12,230 nucleotides of DNA from Dehalococcoides mccartyi. Lineage in GTDB: Bacteria > Chloroflexota > Dehalococcoidia > UBA2979. The first letter of the stretch is position 1, and every line of letters starts with the position of its first letter. Under the pieces are notes generated by a model. That model saw nothing but the letters and a program-made list of their open reading frames with translations. It was not told the DNA's origin and did not search any database. The translations under genes and the position numbers were made by a program. The DNA lies in the NCBI GenBank assembly GCA_945888895.1, contig CAMDAY010000044.1:1-12230 (forward strand), in the 5' to 3' direction. Below are positions 1 to 5,525 of this stretch, piece by piece.

Positions 1-660
1 GCGATGGAGCACGACATGATCGGCGTGGCGATGTCCACGAGCGGACGAGCGATCGTGCTGCCGACGTGGGGTGCGGAACCTCGACTGGGCACGAACCCGA
101 TCGCCTGGGCGGTTCCCGCGGGTGAGATGCCCTCGTTCGTCTTCGACATCGGCACATCGCAGATCGCGGCGAACAAGATGCGCCTCGCCAAGCGCGTGGG
201 CGCGAGGATCGCGCCGGGCTGGATCGCGCGCCCCGACGGCACGCCCGTGATGGAAGAGGTTGACTTCCCGGAGGAGTACTACCTGCTGCCGTTCGGCGGC
301 ACGCGCGAGCTGGGCTCGCACAAGGGCTACGGCCTCGGGGCGACGGTGAACATCCTGAGCAGCATCCTCACCGGCATCGGCCCCAGCCTCCTGCCCTCCA
401 GCCCCGGCTTCCACCTGATGGCCTACCGCATCGACGCGTTCATCGACGTCGCAAAGTTCAAGGCGGACCTCGATGAGTTCCTGCGCGGCCTCGTCGCCAC
501 ACGCCCCGCGCCGGGCGAGGCGCGCGTCGTGTACGCCGGCCTGCTCGAGGAAGAAGAGCACGCGCGCCGCATCGAGACCGGCATCCCGTACCACACCGAG
601 GTGATCGAGTGGTTCGGCACCATCGGCAAGGAGCTCGGCCTGACGTTCTCGTTCGTGTAG
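1..660 (+). CDS. Malate/L-lactate dehydrogenase family (Ldh_2) oxidoreductase, C-terminal part (5' truncated by window edge)
   Basis: Members of this NAD(P)-dependent family reduce or oxidise 2-hydroxy/2-keto acids such as malate, L-lactate, ureidoglycolate or sulfolactate in the cytoplasm. The frame is open from base 1, and the 218 readable residues after the first internal Met cover only about the last two thirds of a family that is usually ~340-360 aa, so the N-terminal part lies outside the window. Visible family motifs are LGTNPIAWAVP (nucleotide-binding region), VFDIGTSQIA with NKMRLAKRVG following, GWIARPDGTPV, and LLPFGGT...GSHKGYGL, where the family normally reads LLP-x-GG-x-KGYGL. 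The Met at base 4 is probably internal, because conserved sequence upstream is missing. The gene converges on the GDT1 exporter with a shared hairpin terminator at 672-707. Family assignment is confident; the substrate cannot be told from sequence, and no pathway neighbours are visible. Confidence 0.88.
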   Translation, partial: AMEHDMIGVAMSTSGRAIVLPTWGAEPRLGTNPIAWAVPAGEMPSFVFDIGTSQIAANKMRLAKRVGARIAPGWIARPDGTPVMEEVDFPEEYYLLPFGGTRELGSHKGYGLGATVNILSSILTGIGPSLLPSSPGFHLMAYRIDAFIDVAKFKADLDEFLRGLVATRPAPGEARVVYAGLLEEEEHARRIETGIPYHTEVIEWFGTIGKELGLTFSFV

Positions 661-671
661 CAACACCCGGT

Positions 672-707
672 CGCGCGGGGCCTCGACGAGGGTCGATGCC
701 TCGCGCG
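672..707. terminator. Long hairpin between convergent genes, probable bidirectional terminator
   Basis: Bases 672-681 pair with 698-707 (10 pairs, one G-T). After a single mismatch, 683-687 pair with 692-696, leaving a GAGG tetraloop at 688-691. The hairpin fills the 59-bp gap between two convergent stop codons (660 and 720), where a bidirectional terminator is expected. No clear T-run follows on either strand, so Rho-independent activity is inferred from structure and position only. Confidence 0.6.
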
Positions 708-719
708 ACTCGGCCCGTG

Positions 720-1286
720 CTACATCCACACCGACGCGATCGTGACCACCCCGAACACGGCGAAGAGCACGGCGGCGATCCGTCCGAGGAGCCGCTCGGG
801 CAGCCGCTTCCCCGCCGCGATCCCGACGCCGACGGCGAGCGCATCGGCCAGCACCATTCCCAGCGTCGAGCCCAACCACACGCCGATGAACCCCGGCTCG
901 CGACTCGCGATCGAGACCGTCGCGAGCTGCGTCTTGTCACCGATCTCGGACAGGAAGAACGCGAGCGTCACGATGCCGAACGCGCCGAAGCGGCTGCTCC
1001 GCACCCGCGTGTCGTCCTCGTCCATCGTGTCGCCCCGGAGGCTCCACCACGCGAAGCCGAGGAAGGACAGCCCGACGGCGATGCGCACCGCCGTATCCGG
1101 CAGCACGCCATCGAGCGCGCGTCCAGCCGCGACGGAGGCGAGGTGGATCACCAGCGTCGCGACGGTGACGCCGGACAGGACGACCCACCAGCGATAGCGC
1201 GTGGCGAACCACAGCGCGACCAGCTGTGACTTGTCTCCCAGCTCGGCGACGAAGATGAGCAGCGTAGACAGCACGAAAGCAGACAT
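720..1286 (-). CDS. GDT1/TMEM165 (UPF0016) family membrane protein, probable Mn2+ exporter
   Basis: This 188-aa integral membrane protein belongs to the UPF0016/GDT1 family of cation (Mn2+/Ca2+)/H+ antiporters, which includes bacterial MneA/Mnx-type manganese exporters. The family hallmark is two copies of E-x-G-D-K-[ST]; both are present, as ELGDKSQ at residues 15-21 and EIGDKTQ at 114-120, each near the start of a three-helix repeat. Roughly six hydrophobic segments are visible, with an acidic/polar loop (DTMDEDD) at 86-92 between the two halves. Length is normal for a bacterial member. The start at 1286 is preceded by GGAG with a 5-base spacer (1292-1295 on the plus strand). A yybP-ykoY-like Mn2+ riboswitch lies in its leader, which fits the function: high cytoplasmic Mn2+ should switch the exporter on. 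Manganese as substrate is inferred from family plus riboswitch. Confidence 0.9.
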   Translation of the reverse strand: MSAFVLSTLLIFVAELGDKSQLVALWFATRYRWWVVLSGVTVATLVIHLASVAAGRALDGVLPDTAVRIAVGLSFLGFAWWSLRGDTMDEDDTRVRSSRFGAFGIVTLAFFLSEIGDKTQLATVSIASREPGFIGVWLGSTLGMVLADALAVGVGIAAGKRLPERLLGRIAAVLFAVFGVVTIASVWM

Positions 1287-1362
1287 GGCAACTCCGGCAA
1301 CTGGTGCCGTGTGGGTGATGGAGCCGCGGTGTGTTCCGGGAACGTCGGGCGGAACATGCCTC

Positions 1363-1396
1363 GGCTCAACCCACGCGGCTTGCGTGTGGTTGAGCC
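1363..1396 (-). promoter_or_regulatory. Stable leader hairpin directly 3' of the riboswitch, candidate expression platform
   Basis: On the minus-strand transcript the 9-base arm 1396-1388 pairs perfectly with 1371-1363. Inside it a further 5 pairs form (1386-1382 with 1376-1372) with one bulged base at 1387 and a 5-base loop. The upstream arm shares bases 1395-1396 with the 3' strand of aptamer stem P1. That makes this hairpin and the closed aptamer partly competitive, or coaxially stacked. No T-run follows, so it does not look like a standard intrinsic terminator; translational or Rho-linked control is more plausible. A second hairpin (1332-1338 with 1350-1356, 7 pairs) lies between it and the exporter start. 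Confidence 0.5.
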
Positions 1397-1490
1397 AAGA
1401 GTCTCGCCCGCCCTCTCGCGAAGGACCGTGTCGCCGCCCTCACGCTGGAGGGAGTCTGTCGACGACACGCGAAGGACTACTCCCCCTCGG
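1395..1490 (-). ncRNA. yybP-ykoY (manganese) riboswitch aptamer
   Basis: The minus-strand leader contains the family's core GGGGAGUAG and a complete set of matching stems. P1 is CCGAG (1490-1486) with CUUGG (1399-1395). The L1 strands are GGGGAGUA and GAGACU. The continuing stem is GUCC (1477-1474) with GGGC (1409-1406). P3 is GUGUCG (1468-1463) with CGACAC (1433-1428), enclosing an inner stem at 1452-1448/1441-1437 followed by CGG, as in the conserved L3. P4 is GUCCUU (1426-1421) with GAGGGC (1415-1410). The order and motifs parallel the known Lactococcus lactis element (GGAGUAGC ... GUCGUC ... CGGC ... GC-AAGA). The P2 hairpin seems absent, leaving only a few unpaired bases. The element sits ~110 nt upstream of a GDT1-family exporter, a classic target of this riboswitch, which activates on Mn2+. 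Assigned by eye; a covariance-model search would settle it. Confidence 0.83.
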
Positions 1491-1501
1491 TCAGTGCTTC
1501 C

Positions 1502-1532
1502 AGTGTACGCGCACGCGCGCCGTCGCGGACAA
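1502..1532 (-). promoter_or_regulatory. Candidate promoter for riboswitch-exporter transcript
   Basis: On the minus strand, TTGTCC (1532-1527) and TACACT (1507-1502) resemble -35 and -10 boxes with a 19-base spacer, a little long. The implied start near 1495 would place the first transcribed base just before the aptamer's P1 strand at 1490, which supports the call. The spacer is an alternating GC-rich run, and the -35 box overlaps the tail of the upstream terminator region. Confidence 0.4.
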
Positions 1533-1535
1533 GCA

Positions 1536-1565
1536 AACGGCCGAGGGCTCACGCCCTCGGCCGTT
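1536..1565 (-). terminator. Intrinsic terminator of the CHRD gene
   Basis: Bases 1536-1548 and 1553-1565 form a perfect 13-bp stem with a 4-base loop. It starts 22 bases downstream of the CHRD stop codon. On the minus strand the stem ends in TT and is followed by TGCTTGT, a T-enriched though interrupted tract. It isolates the CHRD gene from the riboswitch-controlled exporter transcript. Confidence 0.8.
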
Positions 1566-1587
1566 CGTCATGCGTGCTGCGTCTGCG

Positions 1588-2265
1588 CTAGGAGCGCGTA
1601 GCACGGCGACCGAGGAAGGTGACGGCACCCGCCGCAGCCACGAGTCCCACTACGATCATGATCGACGTCGAGGCGGTCGAGGACAGACCGGCGCTGCCGG
1701 TCTTGCTCGGCGCAGGGACGGCGGCGGTCGCGGCGGGAGTCGCAGCGGCCGGGGTGGCAGTCGCAGTCGTCGCGACATCCATCACCTGGCCGCGGATCTC
1801 GCCCGCCGGGATCGTCGACGTGTGGACATTGGCGTAGATGTTGCCGGCCTTGAGCGCGGTGATGAAGCCCGCGACGTTGCCGGCCAGTGGCCCCTTCAGC
1901 ACGTCCGCAAGCTTCGCAGTGCCGGAGGCGCTGACCGTCCCCTGCGGGGAGGCCGGGATGAACAGGTCCACCACGACCCCGCCGTTGGCGCCCGCGGCGC
2001 CCATGTGCAGGTGCGACATCGTCATGTTGGTGATGTTCGGGACGGTGAGCGTCCACGTGAGCGTGCCAGCAGCCTCGTCCAGCGTGCCGACGAAGGTCCC
2101 TGTGGCGGTGGAGGCGTTCGCCGGGACCTCGGCGGAGCCTGAGAGCTTGGCGCCCCAGATCGTGGGGGCCGCCTGCGCGGCGGCGAGCGACGGGACGAGC
2201 GCAATCGTGATCGCTGCGGCGATGCCGAGCGCGATCACCTTCGGTGTGATGCGTGACTTGAACAT
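1588..2265 (-). CDS. Secreted, C-terminally membrane-tethered CHRD domain protein
   Basis: The 225-aa product has a signal peptide (residues 1-31, basic MFKSRITPK then a hydrophobic run, likely cleaved near AAAQA). A CHRD domain follows (about 38-163) with its hallmark residues: LSGSAEVPA (41-49), SHLHMG (84-89), NVHT (146-149) and PAGEIRGQ (153-160). CHRD domains occur in chordin and in many bacterial surface proteins; their molecular role in bacteria is not settled. After an Ala/Thr/Pro-rich linker (165-187) comes KTG (188-190), a hydrophobic segment (201-219) and a basic tail GRRATRS, resembling a cell-surface anchoring signal or simple C-terminal TM anchor. I chose the ATG at 2265 because AGAGG lies six bases before it. 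An in-frame ATG two codons upstream abuts that Shine-Dalgarno, and a further one at 2304 would prefix the signal peptide with polar residues. Confidence 0.88.
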   Translation of the reverse strand: MFKSRITPKVIALGIAAAITIALVPSLAAAQAAPTIWGAKLSGSAEVPANASTATGTFVGTLDEAAGTLTWTLTVPNITNMTMSHLHMGAAGANGGVVVDLFIPASPQGTVSASGTAKLADVLKGPLAGNVAGFITALKAGNIYANVHTSTIPAGEIRGQVMDVATTATATPAAATPAATAAVPAPSKTGSAGLSSTASTSIMIVVGLVAAAGAVTFLGRRATRS

Positions 2266-2271
2266 GTGCAT

Positions 2272-2276
2272 CCTCT
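2272..2276 (-). promoter_or_regulatory. Shine-Dalgarno fixing the CHRD start
   Basis: AGAGG on the minus strand with a 6-base spacer to ATG at 2265. It discriminates against in-frame ATG codons at 2271 (no spacing) and 2304. Confidence 0.7.
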
Positions 2277-2302
2277 GCCTGGTGCCCCTCAGATTGGGGC
2301 GC

Positions 2303-2311
2303 ATGGTACCA
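2303..2311 (-). promoter_or_regulatory. Candidate extended -10 element for the CHRD gene
   Basis: The minus strand reads TGGTACCAT, i.e. TGn followed by TACCAT, an extended -10-like sequence. It lies about 30 bases upstream of the likely transcript start-to-ATG interval. No good -35 is visible, which extended -10 promoters can tolerate. A short inverted repeat (2284-2288 with 2296-2300) falls within the presumed leader start. The match is weak and has not been tested. Confidence 0.3.
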
Positions 2312-2451
2312 CTCGCTCGTTCGTCCGACCGCCGAGGCCGCGGCTGTCATAGACGCGCGGAACGGGTACGCTGCGCCTGCTCCGGGGAGCGCCGAGGTGG
2401 CGGGCAACCGCTCTCAGATGGCCCCTGGTCAACGAAGCGCCGAGCGGGGGG

Positions 2452-3465
2452 ATGTCTGTGAAGATTCTGATCATGGGTGGCACGCGGTTCGTGGGACTGG
2501 CGTGCGTCGAGGAGCTGGCGAAGTTCGGCCACGACGTCACCATCTTCAACCGCGGTGTGACCGAGGCGCCCGTTGCGCTGCCTCGCAACATCCGCCGGCT
2601 GTACGGCGACCGCAACGACCACGACGCGCTGCGCGCGACGCTCAAGGACGAGAAGTTCGACGCAGTCGTGGACTGCTCCGCCTACCTGATGGCGGACGTT
2701 GAACTGATGGTGGAGATCTTCAAGGGCCGCATCGGCCACTACATCTTCATGTCCTCGCCGGCCGCGTTCGCACCCTCAACGGCGTTCCCGATCCCGGAGG
2801 ACCACCCGGGTACGACGATCGAGACGCCGCGCAACAAGAACTACGGCATCCTCAAGGCTGCGTGCGAGCAGTACCTGGTCGACCAGTTCTACGAGAACGG
2901 CTTCCCGGCCAGCGTCGGCAAGCTGCCCATGGTGTTCGGGCCGAGGAACACGGGCCGCCACCGCGAGGCGCTGATGATGCACCGGCTGCTCCTCGGTCGC
3001 CCCGCGCTGATCCCCGGCGACGGGTCGACGTTCAGCCACCCGAACTACATCCCGGACATGGCCATCGGCGTCCGGAAGATGCTGCTCAACCCGGCGACCT
3101 TTGGCCAGAAGTACACGTGGGCGATGGAGGAGTACTACTCCGACGATTCCTTCGCGGACGTCATCGGCGCGGTCGTCGGCGTCACGCCGGACAAGATCTA
3201 CATGCCTGCGGACGTCACGACCGAGGTCTACCAGACGTTCCCGTACCCGATCATGCACCGCTCGCAGGTGGCCGCCTCGCCCTGGTACAAGAGCAACGTC
3301 TTCAGCACAACGAAGTTCTTCGACCACACCGGCTTCCGTCAGGAGCACACCTTCGAGGCCGCGTGCGCGGACACCTACGAGTGGTTCCAGCGCGCGAAGA
3401 TCCACGAGAACTACAACTGGGACTTCAGCCACGAGGACGCGATCATCAAGCGTCTCCGCGGCTAG
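2452..3465 (+). CDS. NAD-dependent epimerase/dehydratase family (atypical SDR) protein
   Basis: The 337-aa protein has the N-terminal Rossmann motif of extended/atypical SDRs, MGGTRFVG (8-15), in which the usual G-x-x-G-x-x-G is written GGTRFVG. An acidic/basic cofactor-recognition end (IFNRG, 31-35) follows, then a beta-strand ending in FMSS (99-102) and the catalytic pair Tyr131/Lys135 in NYGILK. Late motifs PGDGS and HPNYIPDMAIGVRKML match the nucleotide-sugar epimerase/CSP41-like branch. A cytoplasmic NAD(P)-dependent reaction on a sugar nucleotide or similar carbonyl substrate is likely, but the substrate is unknown. The start is ambiguous: the G-rich run ending at 2451 touches the ATG at 2452, whereas GTG at 2458 would have normal spacing. 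Only two residues are at stake. A strong hairpin follows at 3486-3516. Confidence 0.88.
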   Translation: MSVKILIMGGTRFVGLACVEELAKFGHDVTIFNRGVTEAPVALPRNIRRLYGDRNDHDALRATLKDEKFDAVVDCSAYLMADVELMVEIFKGRIGHYIFMSSPAAFAPSTAFPIPEDHPGTTIETPRNKNYGILKAACEQYLVDQFYENGFPASVGKLPMVFGPRNTGRHREALMMHRLLLGRPALIPGDGSTFSHPNYIPDMAIGVRKMLLNPATFGQKYTWAMEEYYSDDSFADVIGAVVGVTPDKIYMPADVTTEVYQTFPYPIMHRSQVAASPWYKSNVFSTTKFFDHTGFRQEHTFEAACADTYEWFQRAKIHENYNWDFSHEDAIIKRLRG

Positions 3466-3485
3466 CACCCGACCGTTCGACGCAA

Positions 3486-3516
3486 CGAGGGCCGGCGCTC
3501 ACCCCGCCGGCCCTCG
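3486..3516 (+). terminator. Terminator-like hairpin after the epimerase gene
   Basis: Bases 3486-3497 pair perfectly with 3505-3516 (12 bp), with a 7-base loop. It lies 21 bases beyond the stop codon of the epimerase gene and 77 bases before the MFS gene. There is no T-run downstream, so termination efficiency is uncertain. The hairpin makes separate transcription of the two genes more likely than an operon. Confidence 0.6.
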
Positions 3517-3592
3517 ACGTTGACGACGACGCCTCGTACGCTCCGCCTATACCTCGAGGCGCCTCGCCTCGCACCTCCGACAGGAACCGCCG

Positions 3593-4966
3593 ATGGTCAC
3601 CGCCGCCCCGCCGCAGCCTCGGTTCTTCTACGGATGGGTGATCGTCGCCGTCACGTGGCTAGCGAACTTCACCACGGCCGGTACCAATCCGCTCGTGTTC
3701 TCGGTGTTCATCGCGCCGATGACCGCGGACCTCGGCCTGTCGAAGGCGGAGCTGGTGCTGGGCATCACCTTCCGCATGATCGCGGGGGGGGTCTTCGCAC
3801 CGTTTCTCGGCCGGATCGTCGATCGTTACGGCGCGCGATGGCCGGGAGTGGTCGCGGGCACGATCGCAGCAATCTGTCTCGCCGGACTCTCGGTCGCGCC
3901 TGAGATCGCCCGCTTCCTGAACGAAACCCTGTCACTGCGCTCGCTGCTGGGCGAGATTCCCACCGTCGTGGTTCTCTACGCCCTCTTCACGTTGTCGGGG
4001 TTCAGCGGCTTCAGCATCATCGGCGGCAACACGCTGACGATCGTGCCCCCCGCGAACTGGTTCATCGTGAAGCGCGGACGCGCGATCGCGATCTCATCGG
4101 CGGGCCAGTTGCTTGGATCCGCGGTGTTCGCACTGGTCGCGCTGCGGCTGATCAACGGCATTGGGTGGCGCGAGACGTGGGTGCTGTTCGGTGTGATCGC
4201 GTTCCTCGGCGTCGTGCCGATGTACGCGCTCTTCATGCGCCGCCGCCCGGAGGACATGGGCCTCCGTCCCGACGGCGCGACCGAGCCTCCCGCTGCGCCA
4301 GCCGCCCCTGTCGCGGGCGCTCCCGTGCAGCACGAGGAGCGCGACTACACCACGCGCGAGGCCGTGCGCACCCCCGTGTTCTGGGCGAACTTCGCATCCA
4401 CCACGCTGCTGATGTTCGCGATCTCGCCGTTCCTGCTGTTTCGTCCCCAGTACTGGACAGAGATCGGCTTCTCCGCTGACCTCATCTCGCTCGGCCTGTT
4501 CATCGACCCGTTCATGTTCGCCGCGGCGAACATGCTGATGGGCGTGTACGCGGAGCGCGTGCCGATCCGCTACCTGGGCGTCCTCGGTGGCGTGTTCCGG
4601 ACGGTCGGCATCCTGCCGCTGACGCTCGGCATGACGTGGCCCGGATCGGTGATCGTCCACAACCTCGTCTGGGGCATCGGCAGCGGCACGACCTCCGTCT
4701 TTCAGACGATGATGATCCCGGAGTACTTCGGCCGGACGCACCAGGGCAGCATCCGCGGGATGATGACCCTCGCGATGGTCGTCATCAGCTCCCTCGGTAG
4801 CCCGGTGGGCGGGTACATGCTGGACAACGGCATGTCGTTCCAACTGTTCTGGTGGCTGATCCTCGCCGCCGTCGTAATAGCCAGCACGTCGTTCTTCTTC
4901 CAGAAGCCGCCGCGCCCGATGCGCGTCCACCCGGCAGCCCCCGAGCCGGTCGAGGCCGCTCGATAG
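3593..4966 (+). CDS. MFS transporter, monocarboxylate / oxalate-formate antiporter-like
   Basis: The 457-aa protein has about twelve hydrophobic segments in two halves joined by an Ala/Pro-rich cytoplasmic loop (~217-260). The opening FFYGWVIVA (11-19) is typical of the MCT/OFA-like branch of the Major Facilitator Superfamily. Motif A is present as GRIVDRYGAR (73-82). WF-x-x-K-RGRA (156-164) and RRRPEDMGLRPDG (216-228) are further marks of this branch, and the second half has EYFGRTHQGSIRG (377-389). Likely role: proton- or anion-coupled transport of a small organic acid across the cytoplasmic membrane. A 2-hydroxyacid dehydrogenase-family gene lies 3 kb away, but no direct link is shown. An AGGA about eight bases before the ATG supports this start. 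Length and topology look intact. The substrate is inferred only at the class level. Confidence 0.88.
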   Translation: MVTAAPPQPRFFYGWVIVAVTWLANFTTAGTNPLVFSVFIAPMTADLGLSKAELVLGITFRMIAGGVFAPFLGRIVDRYGARWPGVVAGTIAAICLAGLSVAPEIARFLNETLSLRSLLGEIPTVVVLYALFTLSGFSGFSIIGGNTLTIVPPANWFIVKRGRAIAISSAGQLLGSAVFALVALRLINGIGWRETWVLFGVIAFLGVVPMYALFMRRRPEDMGLRPDGATEPPAAPAAPVAGAPVQHEERDYTTREAVRTPVFWANFASTTLLMFAISPFLLFRPQYWTEIGFSADLISLGLFIDPFMFAAANMLMGVYAERVPIRYLGVLGGVFRTVGILPLTLGMTWPGSVIVHNLVWGIGSGTTSVFQTMMIPEYFGRTHQGSIRGMMTLAMVVISSLGSPVGGYMLDNGMSFQLFWWLILAAVVIASTSFFFQKPPRPMRVHPAAPEPVEAAR

Positions 4967-5072
4967 AGCGAGGCCCACACGGGTCAGCAACGCACGCCGC
5001 GGCGTCGACAACGCGGAAGCCTCGACATACGTTGCATGATCGAGTGGCACTCGCCGCCGTCGAGGGGTTCCG

Positions 5073-5513
5073 ATGATCCGTCGCGCAGTCCTCCTTGCCG
5101 CACTCGTCACTGGCACGCTCCTCAGCGTCGCGGGCGTGAGCGCCGTGCAGGCGCAGACGCCCAGCGGCACGTTCGCGGCGACACCGACGTTCAGCGCGAA
5201 CGGACAGGCGGCGGTCGTGTTCCTCGGCGGGACCGTCGATCAGCTCGAGACCGCCGCACGCACGAGTACGGCGAGCGGCGTCTGGGCGCAGGACGGCAGC
5301 GGGGCGTTCCGGCTGCTCGTCGTCGGTGGCCCCGCGTTCCTCCGCAGCGAGTTCACCGCGAAGTTCCCGACGGGCTTCCCGGGCGCGACCGCGTTGACGC
5401 TCACCCGTCCGCTCGGCGTGACCGCGACCCCGCCACCGATCGTGACGAGCACCCCGACGCCACTCCCGCCCTCGAGCTTCCCAACGGGTATCCCTGGCCC
5501 GTCGAGCAACTAG
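5073..5513 (+). CDS. Small secreted protein of unknown function with Pro/Thr-rich tail
   Basis: The 146-aa product begins with a clear signal peptide (MIRRAVLLAALVTGTLLSV, cleavage probably after VQA at residue 27). The mature part has one compact region (about 33-111) rich in Gly, Ala and aromatic residues, including GGTVDQLETAAR (52-63), SGVWAQD (68-74) and LLVVGGPAFL (81-90). The 35-residue tail is dominated by Pro, Thr and Ser, as in exposed linkers. I do not recognise a named domain; the region looks like a conserved small module rather than random sequence. GAGGGG at 5062-5067, five bases before the ATG, supports the start. A 6-1-6 inverted repeat lies at 5041-5053 upstream. The stop is only 12 bases from the oppositely directed stop of the GGT-like gene. 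Confidence 0.72.
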   Translation: MIRRAVLLAALVTGTLLSVAGVSAVQAQTPSGTFAATPTFSANGQAAVVFLGGTVDQLETAARTSTASGVWAQDGSGAFRLLVVGGPAFLRSEFTAKFPTGFPGATALTLTRPLGVTATPPPIVTSTPTPLPPSSFPTGIPGPSSN

Positions 5514-5525
5514 CGCCCCACCGCA

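Noticed and set aside
1201..2142. 313-codon plus-strand frame across the riboswitch and CHRD region
   Set aside because: It runs through the riboswitch and a perfect terminator hairpin and is antisense to CHRD; it is low-complexity Arg/Gly-rich.
4994..5005. 12-bp perfect palindrome (ACGCCG/CGGCGT) after the MFS gene
   Set aside because: It has no loop, no T-run and no clear position relative to a promoter; a palindrome of this size is not surprising in such GC-rich DNA.
4094..5170. Long minus-strand open frame (358 codons) opposite the MFS transporter gene
   Set aside because: It is a by-product of GC-rich codon bias: composition is Arg/Ala/His-rich without domains, and it lies antisense to a clear membrane transporter.
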